Source of the DNA: Rhodocyclaceae bacterium
GTDB taxonomy: Bacteria > Pseudomonadota > Gammaproteobacteria > Burkholderiales > Rhodocyclaceae
DNA length: 32,742 bases
Assembly: GCA_008080565.1 (NCBI GenBank)
Contig: VIKE01000080.1
Span: 13,254 to 45,995 of the forward strand
Direction: 5' to 3'
Below are positions 23,445 through 30,824 of this stretch, one piece after another (positions within the stretch are counted from its first letter, which is position 1; each line of letters opens with the position of its first letter). The translations under genes were made by a program, and so were the position numbers. The notes under the pieces were generated by a model, which did no database searches, was not told the origin of the DNA, and was given only the letters and a program-made list of their open reading frames with translations.

Positions 23445-23659
23445 CGTTTGCGCTGAAGGAGCTCTCTCGGCTACTCGCACCGGAACAGACAGTGGTGGGC
23501 GCGGTGGTCGACGTCGATGGTGCGGTGGTGCGCGTGGCCACCGAGCGGGGTGCAGTCACCGCCAGGACGCTCGATGTCGTGGCAGTAGGCGACCGGGTGC
23601 AAATCAAAAACGGCATCGCCACCAAGTCACCGGTGGCGCGGCTGGTATTTCCCGTCTGA
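23441..23659 (+). CDS. Small beta-barrel-like tail protein
   Basis: A 72-residue protein, MTFALKELSRLLAPEQTVVG then AVVDVDGAVVRVATERGAVT and LDVVAVGDRVQIKNGIATKS. The VxGxVxxVxGxxVxVxT style with a later VGDRVxIxNG motif is that of a small OB-like or SH3-like barrel, as in tail-tip or baseplate spike accessory proteins. Its ATG overlaps the previous stop. The role is unknown. Confidence is high that it is a gene, moderate for the fold. Confidence 0.72.
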   Translation: MTFALKELSRLLAPEQTVVGAVVDVDGAVVRVATERGAVTARTLDVVAVGDRVQIKNGIATKSPVARLVFPV

Positions 23660-23679
23660 CGACAAAGGAGGAATCGCGA

Positions 23680-23913
23680 ATGAATCAGCCGACTACATTT
23701 CTGGAGCGGGTGCGGCCCGTGATCGACGCCCTGCCCGATGGGCTCGACAAGGACAAGCTGCTGGCGCTGGCCGAGGCTCAGGACACCATCGAGCGCGGTG
23801 ATGTGCATCCGAAGCAGCGTGCGCTGGCAATGCGCCGGCTGCTGGGTGGCGCTGCCACGACGGGTGAGAAGGCGGTTCGCCGGCAGACCAATGGTCGCGT
23901 CAAGAAGCCGTAG
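23680..23913 (+). CDS. Small helical protein, end of tail operon
   Basis: A 77-residue mostly helical protein, MNQPTTFLERVRPVIDALPD, KLLALAEAQDTIERGDVHPK, QRALAMRRLLGGAATTGEKA, with a basic C-terminus (VRRQTNGRVKKP). The start is well supported by AAAGGAGGAA, the best Shine-Dalgarno in this stretch. It is the last gene before the terminator at 23938 and may be a late regulatory or assembly protein. I do not recognise the family. Confidence 0.75.
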   Translation: MNQPTTFLERVRPVIDALPDGLDKDKLLALAEAQDTIERGDVHPKQRALAMRRLLGGAATTGEKAVRRQTNGRVKKP

Positions 23914-23937
23914 CACCGCATCAATTTTGATACCCGC

Positions 23938-23960
23938 AAACCCGCCCACGAGGCGGGTTT
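23938..23960 (+). terminator. Intrinsic terminator-like hairpin after the tail operon
   Basis: AAACCCGCC and GGCGGGTTT form a perfect 9-bp stem around a CACGA loop, followed by TCGCATTT. It lies 25 bp past the stop of the 77-residue gene and before the lysis genes. The T-rich side is short, so termination may be partial. Confidence 0.75.
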
Positions 23961-23982
23961 CGCATTTCTGGAGGACGAAAAC

Positions 23983-24276
23983 ATGGATTCCCCCCAAATG
24001 GAGCGCCGGAAGATGGTGACCATCCCGCAGGAAGAATTCGAGGCGATTCTGGAGCGTGCTGCCGAGCGCGGTGCCCGGCACGCCCTCGCCGATGTCGGTC
24101 TCGACGGGCCGGAGGCTGCGCACGACATCCGCGAACTGCGTGGATTGCTCGACGCCTTCAACGAGGCCAAGAAAACCGCCGGCCTGACCATCGTGAAGAT
24201 GCTGGTTACCGGCTTGGTGATGGCGCTACTGGCCGGCGCATTCCTGAAGCTCAAGCTGTTCGGAGGTGGGCAATGA
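23983..24276 (+). CDS. DUF6127-type membrane protein of the lysis cassette
   Basis: A 97-residue protein beginning MDSPQMERRKMVTIPQEEFE. It has a soluble helical N-terminal part (ILERAAERGARHALADVGLD and DIRELRGLLDAFNEAKKTAG) and one C-terminal transmembrane helix at about 68-92 (TIVKMLVTGLVMALLAGAFL) ending with KLKLFGGGQ. This matches the DUF6127 family, which lies next to holin and endolysin genes in many prophages. It may be a holin partner or antiholin. GGAGG precedes the ATG. The stop overlaps the start of the next gene. Confidence 0.82.
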   Translation: MDSPQMERRKMVTIPQEEFEAILERAAERGARHALADVGLDGPEAAHDIRELRGLLDAFNEAKKTAGLTIVKMLVTGLVMALLAGAFLKLKLFGGGQ

Positions 24277-24749
24277 TCGAGACACTACTTGGCGGCCTTC
24301 TGGGTGGGGCCTTCCGACTTGCCCCGGAAATCCTCAAGTGGCTCGACCGCAAGGGCGAACGTGGCCACGAACTGGCGATGCAGGACAAGGCGCTGGAATT
24401 CGAGAAGATTCGCGGCGCGCAACGAATGGACGAGATCGACGCAGGTGCCGACGCCGCGTGGAACGTCGGTGCCATCGAAACACTGCGCGAGGCCGTGCGC
24501 GCTCAAGGTGAGAAAACCGGCGTGCGTTGGGCCGATGCACTGTCCAGCAGCGTGCGCCCTGTAATCACCTACTGGTTCATGGCGCTGTACTGCGCTGCCA
24601 AGACCGCTGCGTTTGTGGCGGCCGTGACCGCTGGCGCTGATTGGGGCGTGGCAATCCTTCACGCGTGGACAGAGGCCGATCAAGCCTTGTGGGCCGGGGT
24701 GCTGAATTTCTGGTTCTTGGGGCGCGTGTTCGACAGGGTGCGGCCGTGA
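24273..24749 (+). CDS. Holin-like protein (3TM-type holin family)
   Basis: A 158-residue protein, MIETLLGGLLGGAFRLAPEI, with an amphipathic charged middle (LKWLDRKGERGHELAMQDKA, EFEKIRGAQRMDEIDAGADA). Hydrophobic helices lie at about 94-118 (RPVITYWFMALYCAAKTAAF) and 136-152 (ALWAGVLNFWFLGRVF). The layout matches my memory of the 3TM-type holin family. It would permit export of the endolysin or trigger lysis. It is coupled to both neighbours by overlapping start/stop codons. The membrane helices are seen; holin function is inferred from family and location. Confidence 0.8.
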   Translation: MIETLLGGLLGGAFRLAPEILKWLDRKGERGHELAMQDKALEFEKIRGAQRMDEIDAGADAAWNVGAIETLREAVRAQGEKTGVRWADALSSSVRPVITYWFMALYCAAKTAAFVAAVTAGADWGVAILHAWTEADQALWAGVLNFWFLGRVFDRVRP

Positions 24750-25166
24750 TCGATATTCCAACCGCCGCGATTACCCTGGCCAAGCAGTTCGAGGGCTTCC
24801 ATCGTGTGCCGAAGTTCGATCCAGAGCGGCGGGCCCATCCGTACATCTGCCCGGCAGGGTACTGGACGATTGGCTTTGGCCATCTCTGCGATCCGAAGCA
24901 TCCACCGATAACGGAAGCGCAGGCTACGGTACTGCCCGGTGCTGGCCACCGGGCCGGAGAACCGACTGGCCGCCATTATCGACTTCACCTTCAACCTTGG
25001 CGCGGGGCGGCTGCAGACCTCGACGCTGCGGCGGCGGGTGAACCAGCGGGACTGGATCGCTGCCGGGCAGGAGCTGCGGCGATGGGTCTATGGCGGCGGA
25101 AGGGTCCTCCCTGGACTCGTCACGCGGCGGGAGACTGAGGCCGCATGGCTGCTTCGCAACTCCTGA
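24746..25166 (+). pseudogene. Endolysin, glycoside hydrolase 24 (lysozyme), frameshifted
   Basis: A phage lysozyme that should cut peptidoglycan between MurNAc and GlcNAc. The first frame, from GTG at 24746, gives IDIPTAAITLAKQFEGFHRV and CPAGYWTIGFGHLCDP with the catalytic Glu in KQFEGF and a Thr in YWTIGFGH. After about TEAQ (near 24925) the correct reading jumps to a second frame: RLRYCPVLATGPENRLAAII, DFTFNLGAGRLQTSTLRRRV and ELRRWVYGGGRVLPGLVTRR, ending at 25166. The first frame runs on through nonsense to 25138. Homologues have roughly 10-15 extra residues here, so a short out-of-frame deletion is likely. As read, no active enzyme would be made; an assembly error is the alternative. Confidence 0.8.
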
Positions 25167-25249
25167 TCCGGAAACGCGCGGAAGAGCTTGGCTTTGCCGC
25201 CGAACAGCGCGTTCATGTCATCCACGCCAACACGGAGCACAAGCAATGA
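25145..25249 (+). CDS. Possible 34-residue leader ORF spanning promoter-like copy 5
   Basis: An ATG at 25145 opens a 34-residue frame that ends at TGA 25247-25249, overlapping the ATG of the next gene in ATGA. The element at 25188 encodes ELGFAAEQRVH within it. The other four copies encode a similar LGF-x2-EQRVH string in one frame, but the frame relation to the gene start is not constant. I see no good Shine-Dalgarno. It may be an accident of the repeat, or a short leader coupled to the downstream gene. Confidence 0.25.
   Translation: MAASQLLIRKRAEELGFAAEQRVHVIHANTEHKQ
25188..25216 (+). promoter_or_regulatory. Conserved promoter-like element, copy 5
   Basis: Plus-strand TTGGCT, a 17-bp spacer ending GAACAGCGC, then GTTCAT. 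The 15-bp core GAACAGCGCGTTCAT is identical to copies 1-4, over 22 kb away. The gene start at 25246 is 29 bp further on. This copy has a distinct spacer (TTGCCGCC), so it is not a very recent duplicate. Confidence 0.65.
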
Positions 25250-25536
25250 GCAATCAATTCAAAAAGGCAGTCATCGACGACGTGTCGTCCCGCAGCCTCG
25301 ACGAAGCCTTGCAGGCAAGCCTGCTGGATTTGTTTGAGTACGCCCTGAAAACGGTCGCGACGACGCTTGTCCGCGAGGCCAAGTTCGACACGTCCGATTT
25401 CGCTACCGCCAAGGAGCGAGGCTGCGAGGGCTTTGCGTTACTCGTGAGCCGGGCCCGTGCCGACTCACGCAACGAATGGTTTGGCGCATTTCAGCGGGGC
25501 GAGCAGCGCCTCGATGTCATCGGCCACCTTGAGTAG
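25246..25536 (+). CDS. Unknown 96-residue cargo protein under element copy 5
   Basis: A small soluble, mostly helical protein starting MSNQFKKAVIDDVSSRSLDE, with ALQASLLDLFEYALKTVATT in the middle and a C-terminal region WFGAFQRGEQRLDVIGHLE. I do not recognise it. The ATG at 25246 has GGAG eight bases upstream and is preceded by the shared 29-bp element, which links its expression to the four small genes at 1309-3032. It sits at the prophage edge after the lysis cassette, a typical place for cargo genes that alter the host. The convergent defence operon ends only 6 bp away. Possible anti-defence or immunity roles are unproved. Confidence 0.72.
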   Translation: MSNQFKKAVIDDVSSRSLDEALQASLLDLFEYALKTVATTLVREAKFDTSDFATAKERGCEGFALLVSRARADSRNEWFGAFQRGEQRLDVIGHLE

Positions 25537-25542
25537 CGTTTC

Positions 25543-26490
25543 TCAGTCCGTCGTTTCAGGCACATCCCAATCGGCCAGCCTAGCTTCGCCGGTCTGGTAG
25601 AACTGCTTCACCAGCTTCACGTACTCCAGAAAATCCCGGTTCTCGGTTGCCAGCCGGTTGGCCATGTCCCAATCGATCTCGTCTCTTTCGCGGGCAGGAA
25701 TCAAGACCTGACTTTCTGCAGGGTTGTCGGCATCCAGCTTGATTAGCCCAATGCCGTGCGCCGCGAACAGCATCCGCAGTTCCTTGAGCGTGTCCTGGCC
25801 CTCGATTTCCGCCGCCACCAGATAGCCAAAATTCGCCCACGAGGAGTTGGAAACGGCCTGAAAGAAGCATTCACGCACGTTCGACCGGTTGATCAGCAGC
25901 TTGGCCTCGAAAGACCACAGCTTGGTGCGCTTGTCGGAATACTGATTCACGCAGTCCCGCACCTCCTGGTGCCACTCCGCGCCCAAGTCTTCCATCCCGA
26001 CCACGTCCGGGTACAGCCAGCGATTGCCATTCGGCCCGCGCTTGTTCGATGAGCGTTTCTCGTCGATGCGCTTCGAATAGACCCCGAACTCCTCCCACAG
26101 ATACAGCGAAAGTAGCGGGTACAAAGCGTGCTCGCCGAACTTGGCATCATTAACGTCGGCCGTAGGCGCGACAACGGCGCTCTCTGCCGCCGCCACTTCG
26201 GCGCTGTCGGACTTCTCCGAGTAGTAGTACTTCCTCGGCCGACCCTCGGTCGTTTTCAATTCCGGATGCCGCTTCTGTAAGCGTGGGCGTTGCGAGCTGA
26301 TTTCTGCGACCAGTTGTTGCACCAAATCACCATCAGTTTTGATGTAATCGCCTCGGCTATTGGATTTTTTCTCCTGACACTCGGCGGGATAGGAACTAAA
26401 GATCCACTCGGCGATCTGCCGCGCAGTCAGCTTTTCTTCGGGCCGCTCCTTCAAGCAATCCAGTACGGCTTTCGCCAGATTCAGTGCCAT
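25543..26490 (-). CDS. Winged-helix (HARE-HTH-like) plus PD-(D/E)XK-like protein, COG2958-type
   Basis: A 315-residue protein beginning MALNLAKAVLDCLKERPEEK. Residues 1-85 look like a HARE-type winged helix (LTARQIAEWIFSSYP, then LVAEISSQRPRLQKRHPELK), followed by a basic linker and an acidic, alanine-rich spacer. Residues 115-230 contain WLYPDVVGMEDLG (Asp162) and LWSFEAKLLI (Glu195, Lys197), then CFFQAVSNSSWANFGYLVAA, a pattern suggesting a PD-(D/E)XK nuclease core. The family resembles COG2958, often found beside restriction genes. The start has AGGGGAA, and the gene follows the nucleotidyltransferase by 9 bp. It may be a nuclease or a DNA-sensing accessory of the defence operon; activity is inferred. 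Confidence 0.8.
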   Translation of the reverse strand: MALNLAKAVLDCLKERPEEKLTARQIAEWIFSSYPAECQEKKSNSRGDYIKTDGDLVQQLVAEISSQRPRLQKRHPELKTTEGRPRKYYYSEKSDSAEVAAAESAVVAPTADVNDAKFGEHALYPLLSLYLWEEFGVYSKRIDEKRSSNKRGPNGNRWLYPDVVGMEDLGAEWHQEVRDCVNQYSDKRTKLWSFEAKLLINRSNVRECFFQAVSNSSWANFGYLVAAEIEGQDTLKELRMLFAAHGIGLIKLDADNPAESQVLIPARERDEIDWDMANRLATENRDFLEYVKLVKQFYQTGEARLADWDVPETTD

Positions 26491-26499
26491 AGATTCCCC

Positions 26500-27276
26500 T
26501 CAGAGTCTGAACAACTTCTTGATCTCGTTCTCTGCCGTCACCGGCTTTTCATCTTTCTCATACTGCCTGACATTGGTCACGATGTTCTTTGCACGCGTGA
26601 TCTCACTGTTTACCCACTGCGAGTACGACGTACTAGTGTTCAGGTTGTCGATGACAGCAAAAAAATAGTCCTTCTGGTTCGTCAGCCACCAAAAGCTCAG
26701 GCCGCATACCCATTTCTCCATCTCGAAGGACTGGAATGGGAATCCGGCAGTTGCGTTCCAGTACTTGAACAGCCGAATGGTTGGCTTGATCAGCGACTTG
26801 TGTTCCTTGTTTTTTGCTTCAAGCGTGGAATTGAAATCGTTTGGGTTCGTTGTCATCCACCCGCCCGAGCCGTTCGGTATCTGGAGTTCACCTGCCCAAG
26901 TGGTCGTTGCAGGCACTAGATCAAACCTGATGTGGTTCAGTTCGAGCACGATGGTGGGGCTGGACTGCCAGATTTCCGACGAGCTGTAGTACTTCTCGAC
27001 AAAAGCCTTCAGCCGGTTCAGATATGTCTGGGGAGTTGCGTTGTTCTCGCTGAACACGATCATGTAGTCGATGTCCGAATGTTCGTCCATCGAGCGAGGC
27101 AAAATCGTGCCCCGCGTTGACGAGCCGAATCGGAAGTGTTGCTTGATTGCTCCGCTGGCGAAATGCAGTCCGATCCGGTTTTGCAGCGTCGAGATCGAGG
27201 TCGCAATTGACGACTGCTCGGTTACAGAAAGCACAGCACTGCTGGCCGTGCCCGTCAGAAAACTCAATGCCGACAT
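26500..27276 (-). CDS. SMODS/CD-NTase-type nucleotidyltransferase
   Basis: A 258-residue enzyme likely to make a cyclic or linear nucleotide second messenger. The nucleotidyltransferase core is intact: FRFGSSTRGTILPRSM with Gly51-Ser52, SDIDYMIVF with Asp68 and Asp70, and IRFDLVPAT with Asp119 as the third metal ligand. A helical C-terminal domain follows (SLIKPTIRLFKYWNATAGFP, FQSFEMEKWVCGLSFWWLTN). The start MSALSFLTGT at 27276 has AAGGAGGA, which lies at the end of the upstream gene, so translation is coupled to the SLATT gene. The region is more AT-rich than the phage genes. Pairing with a membrane effector makes a CBASS-like role likely; the product nucleotide is unknown. Confidence 0.85.
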   Translation of the reverse strand: MSALSFLTGTASSAVLSVTEQSSIATSISTLQNRIGLHFASGAIKQHFRFGSSTRGTILPRSMDEHSDIDYMIVFSENNATPQTYLNRLKAFVEKYYSSSEIWQSSPTIVLELNHIRFDLVPATTTWAGELQIPNGSGGWMTTNPNDFNSTLEAKNKEHKSLIKPTIRLFKYWNATAGFPFQSFEMEKWVCGLSFWWLTNQKDYFFAVIDNLNTSTSYSQWVNSEITRAKNIVTNVRQYEKDEKPVTAENEIKKLFRL

Positions 27277-27280
27277 CCTG

Positions 27281-27817
27281 TCATTCCTCCTTGTCCACTT
27301 TGTGGATGGCTTCGCCTTCTTCGATTCCTTTTCGCGCAGCGACAAAAGCTCGACGCGGAATACTCGGGCTCTTCAAGTTCAACTCATTGCGCGCTGCCGA
27401 AAGTGCCTTCAGTCGTTCTGGTAGATCGTCCAGTCGATCTGACTCAAGCAGTTCGATCTCCCGGAAAAACCGTGCCTCGTTCCGAAGGGCAAGGAACTGG
27501 CCAGCGGCAGCCCGGTGCAATGCCGCGCGCTCGTTGGGCTTGAGAAAAGTCATCAACCCTGTGAGTAACGATGACAGAAGGGTGAACGCTGTCGCCCATT
27601 CAGGTTGGCTTTTGATCAGCGTTGCTCCGGCGACTGCTCCGAGAACGGTTGCCGGAACACCCAACCAGTAGTTGCGCCGTACCCATGTGTCTTCGGCGTT
27701 GAAATGCCCCTTGCTCGAATAGAGGGTGTCTTCTTCCAGGCGCTCAGCCTCTCTGCGAAGCGCGGAGATCTTGACCTGATCGACTGAGGTTGTTCCGGTC
27801 ATTGCGTCCTCTCCCAT
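27281..27817 (-). CDS. SLATT-type two-TM effector protein
   Basis: A 178-residue membrane protein with the SLATT layout: an N-terminal soluble helix (KISALRREAERLEEDTLYSS), two adjacent transmembrane helices at about 50-68 (NYWLGVPATVLGAVAGATLI) and 75-92 (ATAFTLLSSLLTGLMTFL), then long cytoplasmic helices (AAAGQFLALRNEARFFREIE). SLATT proteins are predicted pore-forming effectors that accompany SMODS nucleotidyltransferases or SLOG sensors. The ATG at 27817 has AGGAGGG; the ATG at 27802 is also possible. The gene starts 10 bp after hsdR ends and stops 4 bp before the nucleotidyltransferase, implying one transcript. Signal-triggered membrane damage is inferred. Confidence 0.82.
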   Translation of the reverse strand: MGEDAMTGTTSVDQVKISALRREAERLEEDTLYSSKGHFNAEDTWVRRNYWLGVPATVLGAVAGATLIKSQPEWATAFTLLSSLLTGLMTFLKPNERAALHRAAAGQFLALRNEARFFREIELLESDRLDDLPERLKALSAARNELNLKSPSIPRRAFVAARKGIEEGEAIHKVDKEE

Positions 27818-27827
27818 TTGGCCCTCC

Positions 27828-30824
27828 TCACGCCGACGCTCCCGGTTGCGGTGGTGCCATCGGGGGCACCGCGCCCGGGTGATACGTTGAGTCGAAGACC
27901 ATATCGGTAAGCCAGCGCTTGAAGCTGGGGTTGTCGCTGAACTGTTTGAACAGCTCCGTGTGGTCAGAGATCAGCTCCAGCACCACGCGATTTAGCGCCT
28001 TGTCGTGTTCCAGCTTGGCGTTCTGCTTGTCGGAGTTGGCCTGCGCGTTCTGGTAAGCCTTGTCTTGCGCCACACGCGCCGGAATTTCCTCGGTGATGAC
28101 TTTGCGAATCTTGTCGCCGTCCTTCCACTCGATGTTGCCGAACATATCGTTGAAGGCCTTGATGATGTTCGACAGCTTGTCGATTTCCGGCGTGCCACCA
28201 CCGCCGCCACCGCCGGGCGGGGGCGGTTCGATGAATGCGTCAGCATCGTCCATCGACATCTTCAGTGACGCCTGCGCTTCTACCCGATAGCTGTCCATGT
28301 CGATGGCTTCCAGCACACCCTTGGAGAGGTCTTCCTCCTTCGGTGCGGGGAGCTTCGGAATCAGGAAGTTCAGGAAGATGGCCAGCTTTTCCCACGCCGG
28401 GTGACCGTAAGTCAGGATCGCCGCGAGGAAGCCGTAGCTGCGCACGAAGGCCTTGGCCTTGCCCTTGAACTCGACTTGGCCGTCTTCGTCCAGGTTGTCG
28501 ATGTACTCAGCCACGCAGGTATCGAGAATGGGGTCGAGCTTGTCGCGGTCTGCGCCGGTGACATAGAGCGCCACCAAATCTTCAACCTGCTGCCAGCTGT
28601 ACACCTGCTTGGCATCGAGATCGTTCTTCAGGTCGTGCAGCTTGTTGGGGTCAGTCTCACCGGTTTGGATCGTGGCACGGTAGTAGTCTTGGAAGGCCGC
28701 CTTTACCGCCTCTGCGTTGTCGGCAAAGTCGAGTACGAAGGTGTCGCGCTTTTGCGGGTGGGCACGGTTCAGCCGCGACAGCGTTTGCACCGCCAGAACG
28801 CCCGCCAGCGGCTTATCCACGTACATCGTGTGCAGCAGCGGCTCGTCGAAACCGGTGACGAACTTGTTGGCAACGATCAGAAAGCGATACGGGTCTTGCT
28901 TGAGCTTGGACGGAATGTCCTTGCTCGGGAAGTCGTTGAGATCGGCTTCGGTCTTCCTCACCCCGCCAATTTCAAAGTCGCCCGAGTACGCCACGATGGC
29001 CTTGAACGGGCTCTTGATCGAGGCGAGGTAATCCGACACCTCGCGGTAGTAGTCGATGGCCCGTGCGATGCCACTGCAGACAATCATCGCCCGCGCCTTG
29101 CCACCGACCTTCTGCTTGCCCGCCACCTGCGCCACGAAGTGGTCAACCATGATCTCGGCCTTCTTGCGGATGGCTTTGTCGTGGGATTCGACGTAGTGGC
29201 GAATCTTCTTCAGCGCCTTCACCTTGTCGAAGTCGGGATCGTCCTCGACGGTCTTGGCGACGTGATAGAAGCTGTCTACCGACGTGTAGTTCGCAATTAC
29301 GTCGAGGATGAAACCCTCTTGAATGGCCTGCTTGGTGGTGTAGGTCAGTTCCTCCGGCGAGCGGTAGCGAGCCTCACCGCCCTCGATGAACCGCTCCCCG
29401 AACAACTCCAGCGTTCGATTTTTCGGCGTGGCCGTGAACGCGAAGTAGCTGGCGTTCGTCAGCATCTTGCGCGACTCGATCAGTTTGTTGACGGCGTCCT
29501 CAACGGATTCCTCGTCGTCTTCGTCGTCACCAGGAGCGCCTGACAAGGCCATATGCATCTTGGCCGTCGTCTTGCCGCCCTGGCTGGAATGCGCTTCATC
29601 GATCAGCAGCGCGAACTTCTTGCCACCAAGGTCGCCCAGCTCATCGAGGATGAACGGGAACTTCTGCACCGTCGTCACGATGATCTTCTTGCCTTTGCGC
29701 AGGAAGGTGCGCAGCTCGGCGGCATCCTCGGAATGGCCGAAGATAGACGCGACGTGGTCATAGCTCTTGATGGTGCGGGCGATCTGGGTATCCAGCGCGC
29801 GTCGGTCGGTGATGACGATGACCGAATCGAACTGGGCCAGCATCGCATCGGCAGCGGTCTTGAGTTCTACCAACTGGTGGGCCAGCCACGCGATGGTGTT
29901 GCTCTTGCCGCTGCCTGCCGAATGCTGGATGAGATAACGCTTGCCGACCCCGTCCTCGCGGGCGCGGCGCAGCAAGGCGCGGACGGTGCGCAGCTGGTGA
30001 AAACGCGGGAACACCTGCTTGCGTCGCTTCTTGCCCTTTTCGTCTTCCTCTTCCACCACCTGCGTGAAGTTTTCGATGATGTTGGCCAGCGAGTCCTTGA
30101 CCAGCACCTGCTTCCACAGATAGTCGGTTTTCAAGCCGTGCGGGTTGGGCGGGTTGCCCGCGCCGCTGTTCCAGCCCTGGTTGAACGGCAGGAACCAGGA
30201 GGTCTTGCCGGTGAGATGCGGGCAGAACCGCACCTCGGCATCGTCCACCGCCATGTGTGCCACACAGCGCCCGAGCTGAAACAGCAACTCGTTCGGGTTG
30301 CGGTCGGTCTGGTACTGGGTGATGGCATCGGCCACGGTCTGCTTGGTCAGCGAATTTTTCAACTCGAAGGTCAGCGCCGGCAGGCCGTTGATGAAGATCA
30401 CCATGTCCAGCGAACGCTGAGACTCGTCGTTGCTGTAGCGCAGCTGCCGGGTGACGCTGAAGATGTTCTTGCCGAAGTTCTCGGCGGCGCTGACGTTGCC
30501 TGGGGTCGGAAGCAGCTTGTACAGGTCGACGTGCGCGGGCCCGTGGCTGACGCCCTTGCGCAGCACATCCACCACGCCGCGCTTGGCGATCTCGCCCTGG
30601 ATGCGGTGCAGGAACTGCGTGCGCTTGATGCCTTCGTTGGCCAGTTCCAGCGCGGTGACGACCGTGGGCTGCGTGGCCTGCAGAAACGCCAGCAACTGCA
30701 CCACGTCCACCGCTACGTCGCGGTTGTAATCGGTGGGCAGGCCCTGCACGTAGCCGCCGCTGGTGCAGAGGTCGCGGACGATCAGGGCTTCCAACCCCTT
30801 CTCGCTGGTGTCAGTCGTCGCCAT
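27828..30824 (-). CDS. hsdR: Type I restriction enzyme, R subunit (HsdR)
   Basis: A 998-residue translocase-nuclease that cuts unmodified DNA in complex with HsdM and HsdS. The N-terminal nuclease has SLDMVIFINGLPALTFELKN (Asp140, Glu154, Lys156 of the D-ExK core) and a downstream QYQTDRNPNELLFQ region. The helicase shows Walker A HSAGSGKSNT (303-308), the DEAH box LLIDEAHSSQGG (409-412) and FAFTATPKNRTLELFG (464-467). The C-terminal part includes a polyglycine linker (PPPPGGGGGGGTPE). I chose the ATG at 30824 because GGGAGG lies just upstream and the hsdS stop overlaps it by 14 bp; the longer frame to 30899 is unnecessary. All catalytic elements look intact. Confidence 0.95.
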   Translation of the reverse strand: MATTDTSEKGLEALIVRDLCTSGGYVQGLPTDYNRDVAVDVVQLLAFLQATQPTVVTALELANEGIKRTQFLHRIQGEIAKRGVVDVLRKGVSHGPAHVDLYKLLPTPGNVSAAENFGKNIFSVTRQLRYSNDESQRSLDMVIFINGLPALTFELKNSLTKQTVADAITQYQTDRNPNELLFQLGRCVAHMAVDDAEVRFCPHLTGKTSWFLPFNQGWNSGAGNPPNPHGLKTDYLWKQVLVKDSLANIIENFTQVVEEEDEKGKKRRKQVFPRFHQLRTVRALLRRAREDGVGKRYLIQHSAGSGKSNTIAWLAHQLVELKTAADAMLAQFDSVIVITDRRALDTQIARTIKSYDHVASIFGHSEDAAELRTFLRKGKKIIVTTVQKFPFILDELGDLGGKKFALLIDEAHSSQGGKTTAKMHMALSGAPGDDEDDEESVEDAVNKLIESRKMLTNASYFAFTATPKNRTLELFGERFIEGGEARYRSPEELTYTTKQAIQEGFILDVIANYTSVDSFYHVAKTVEDDPDFDKVKALKKIRHYVESHDKAIRKKAEIMVDHFVAQVAGKQKVGGKARAMIVCSGIARAIDYYREVSDYLASIKSPFKAIVAYSGDFEIGGVRKTEADLNDFPSKDIPSKLKQDPYRFLIVANKFVTGFDEPLLHTMYVDKPLAGVLAVQTLSRLNRAHPQKRDTFVLDFADNAEAVKAAFQDYYRATIQTGETDPNKLHDLKNDLDAKQVYSWQQVEDLVALYVTGADRDKLDPILDTCVAEYIDNLDEDGQVEFKGKAKAFVRSYGFLAAILTYGHPAWEKLAIFLNFLIPKLPAPKEEDLSKGVLEAIDMDSYRVEAQASLKMSMDDADAFIEPPPPGGGGGGGTPEIDKLSNIIKAFNDMFGNIEWKDGDKIRKVITEEIPARVAQDKAYQNAQANSDKQNAKLEHDKALNRVVLELISDHTELFKQFSDNPSFKRWLTDMVFDSTYHPGAVPPMAPPQPGASA

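Noticed and set aside
28401..29543. 380-codon plus-strand open frame opposite hsdR
   Set aside because: It lies antisense to the helicase part of hsdR, with a leucine/valine/arginine-rich shadow composition and no Shine-Dalgarno.
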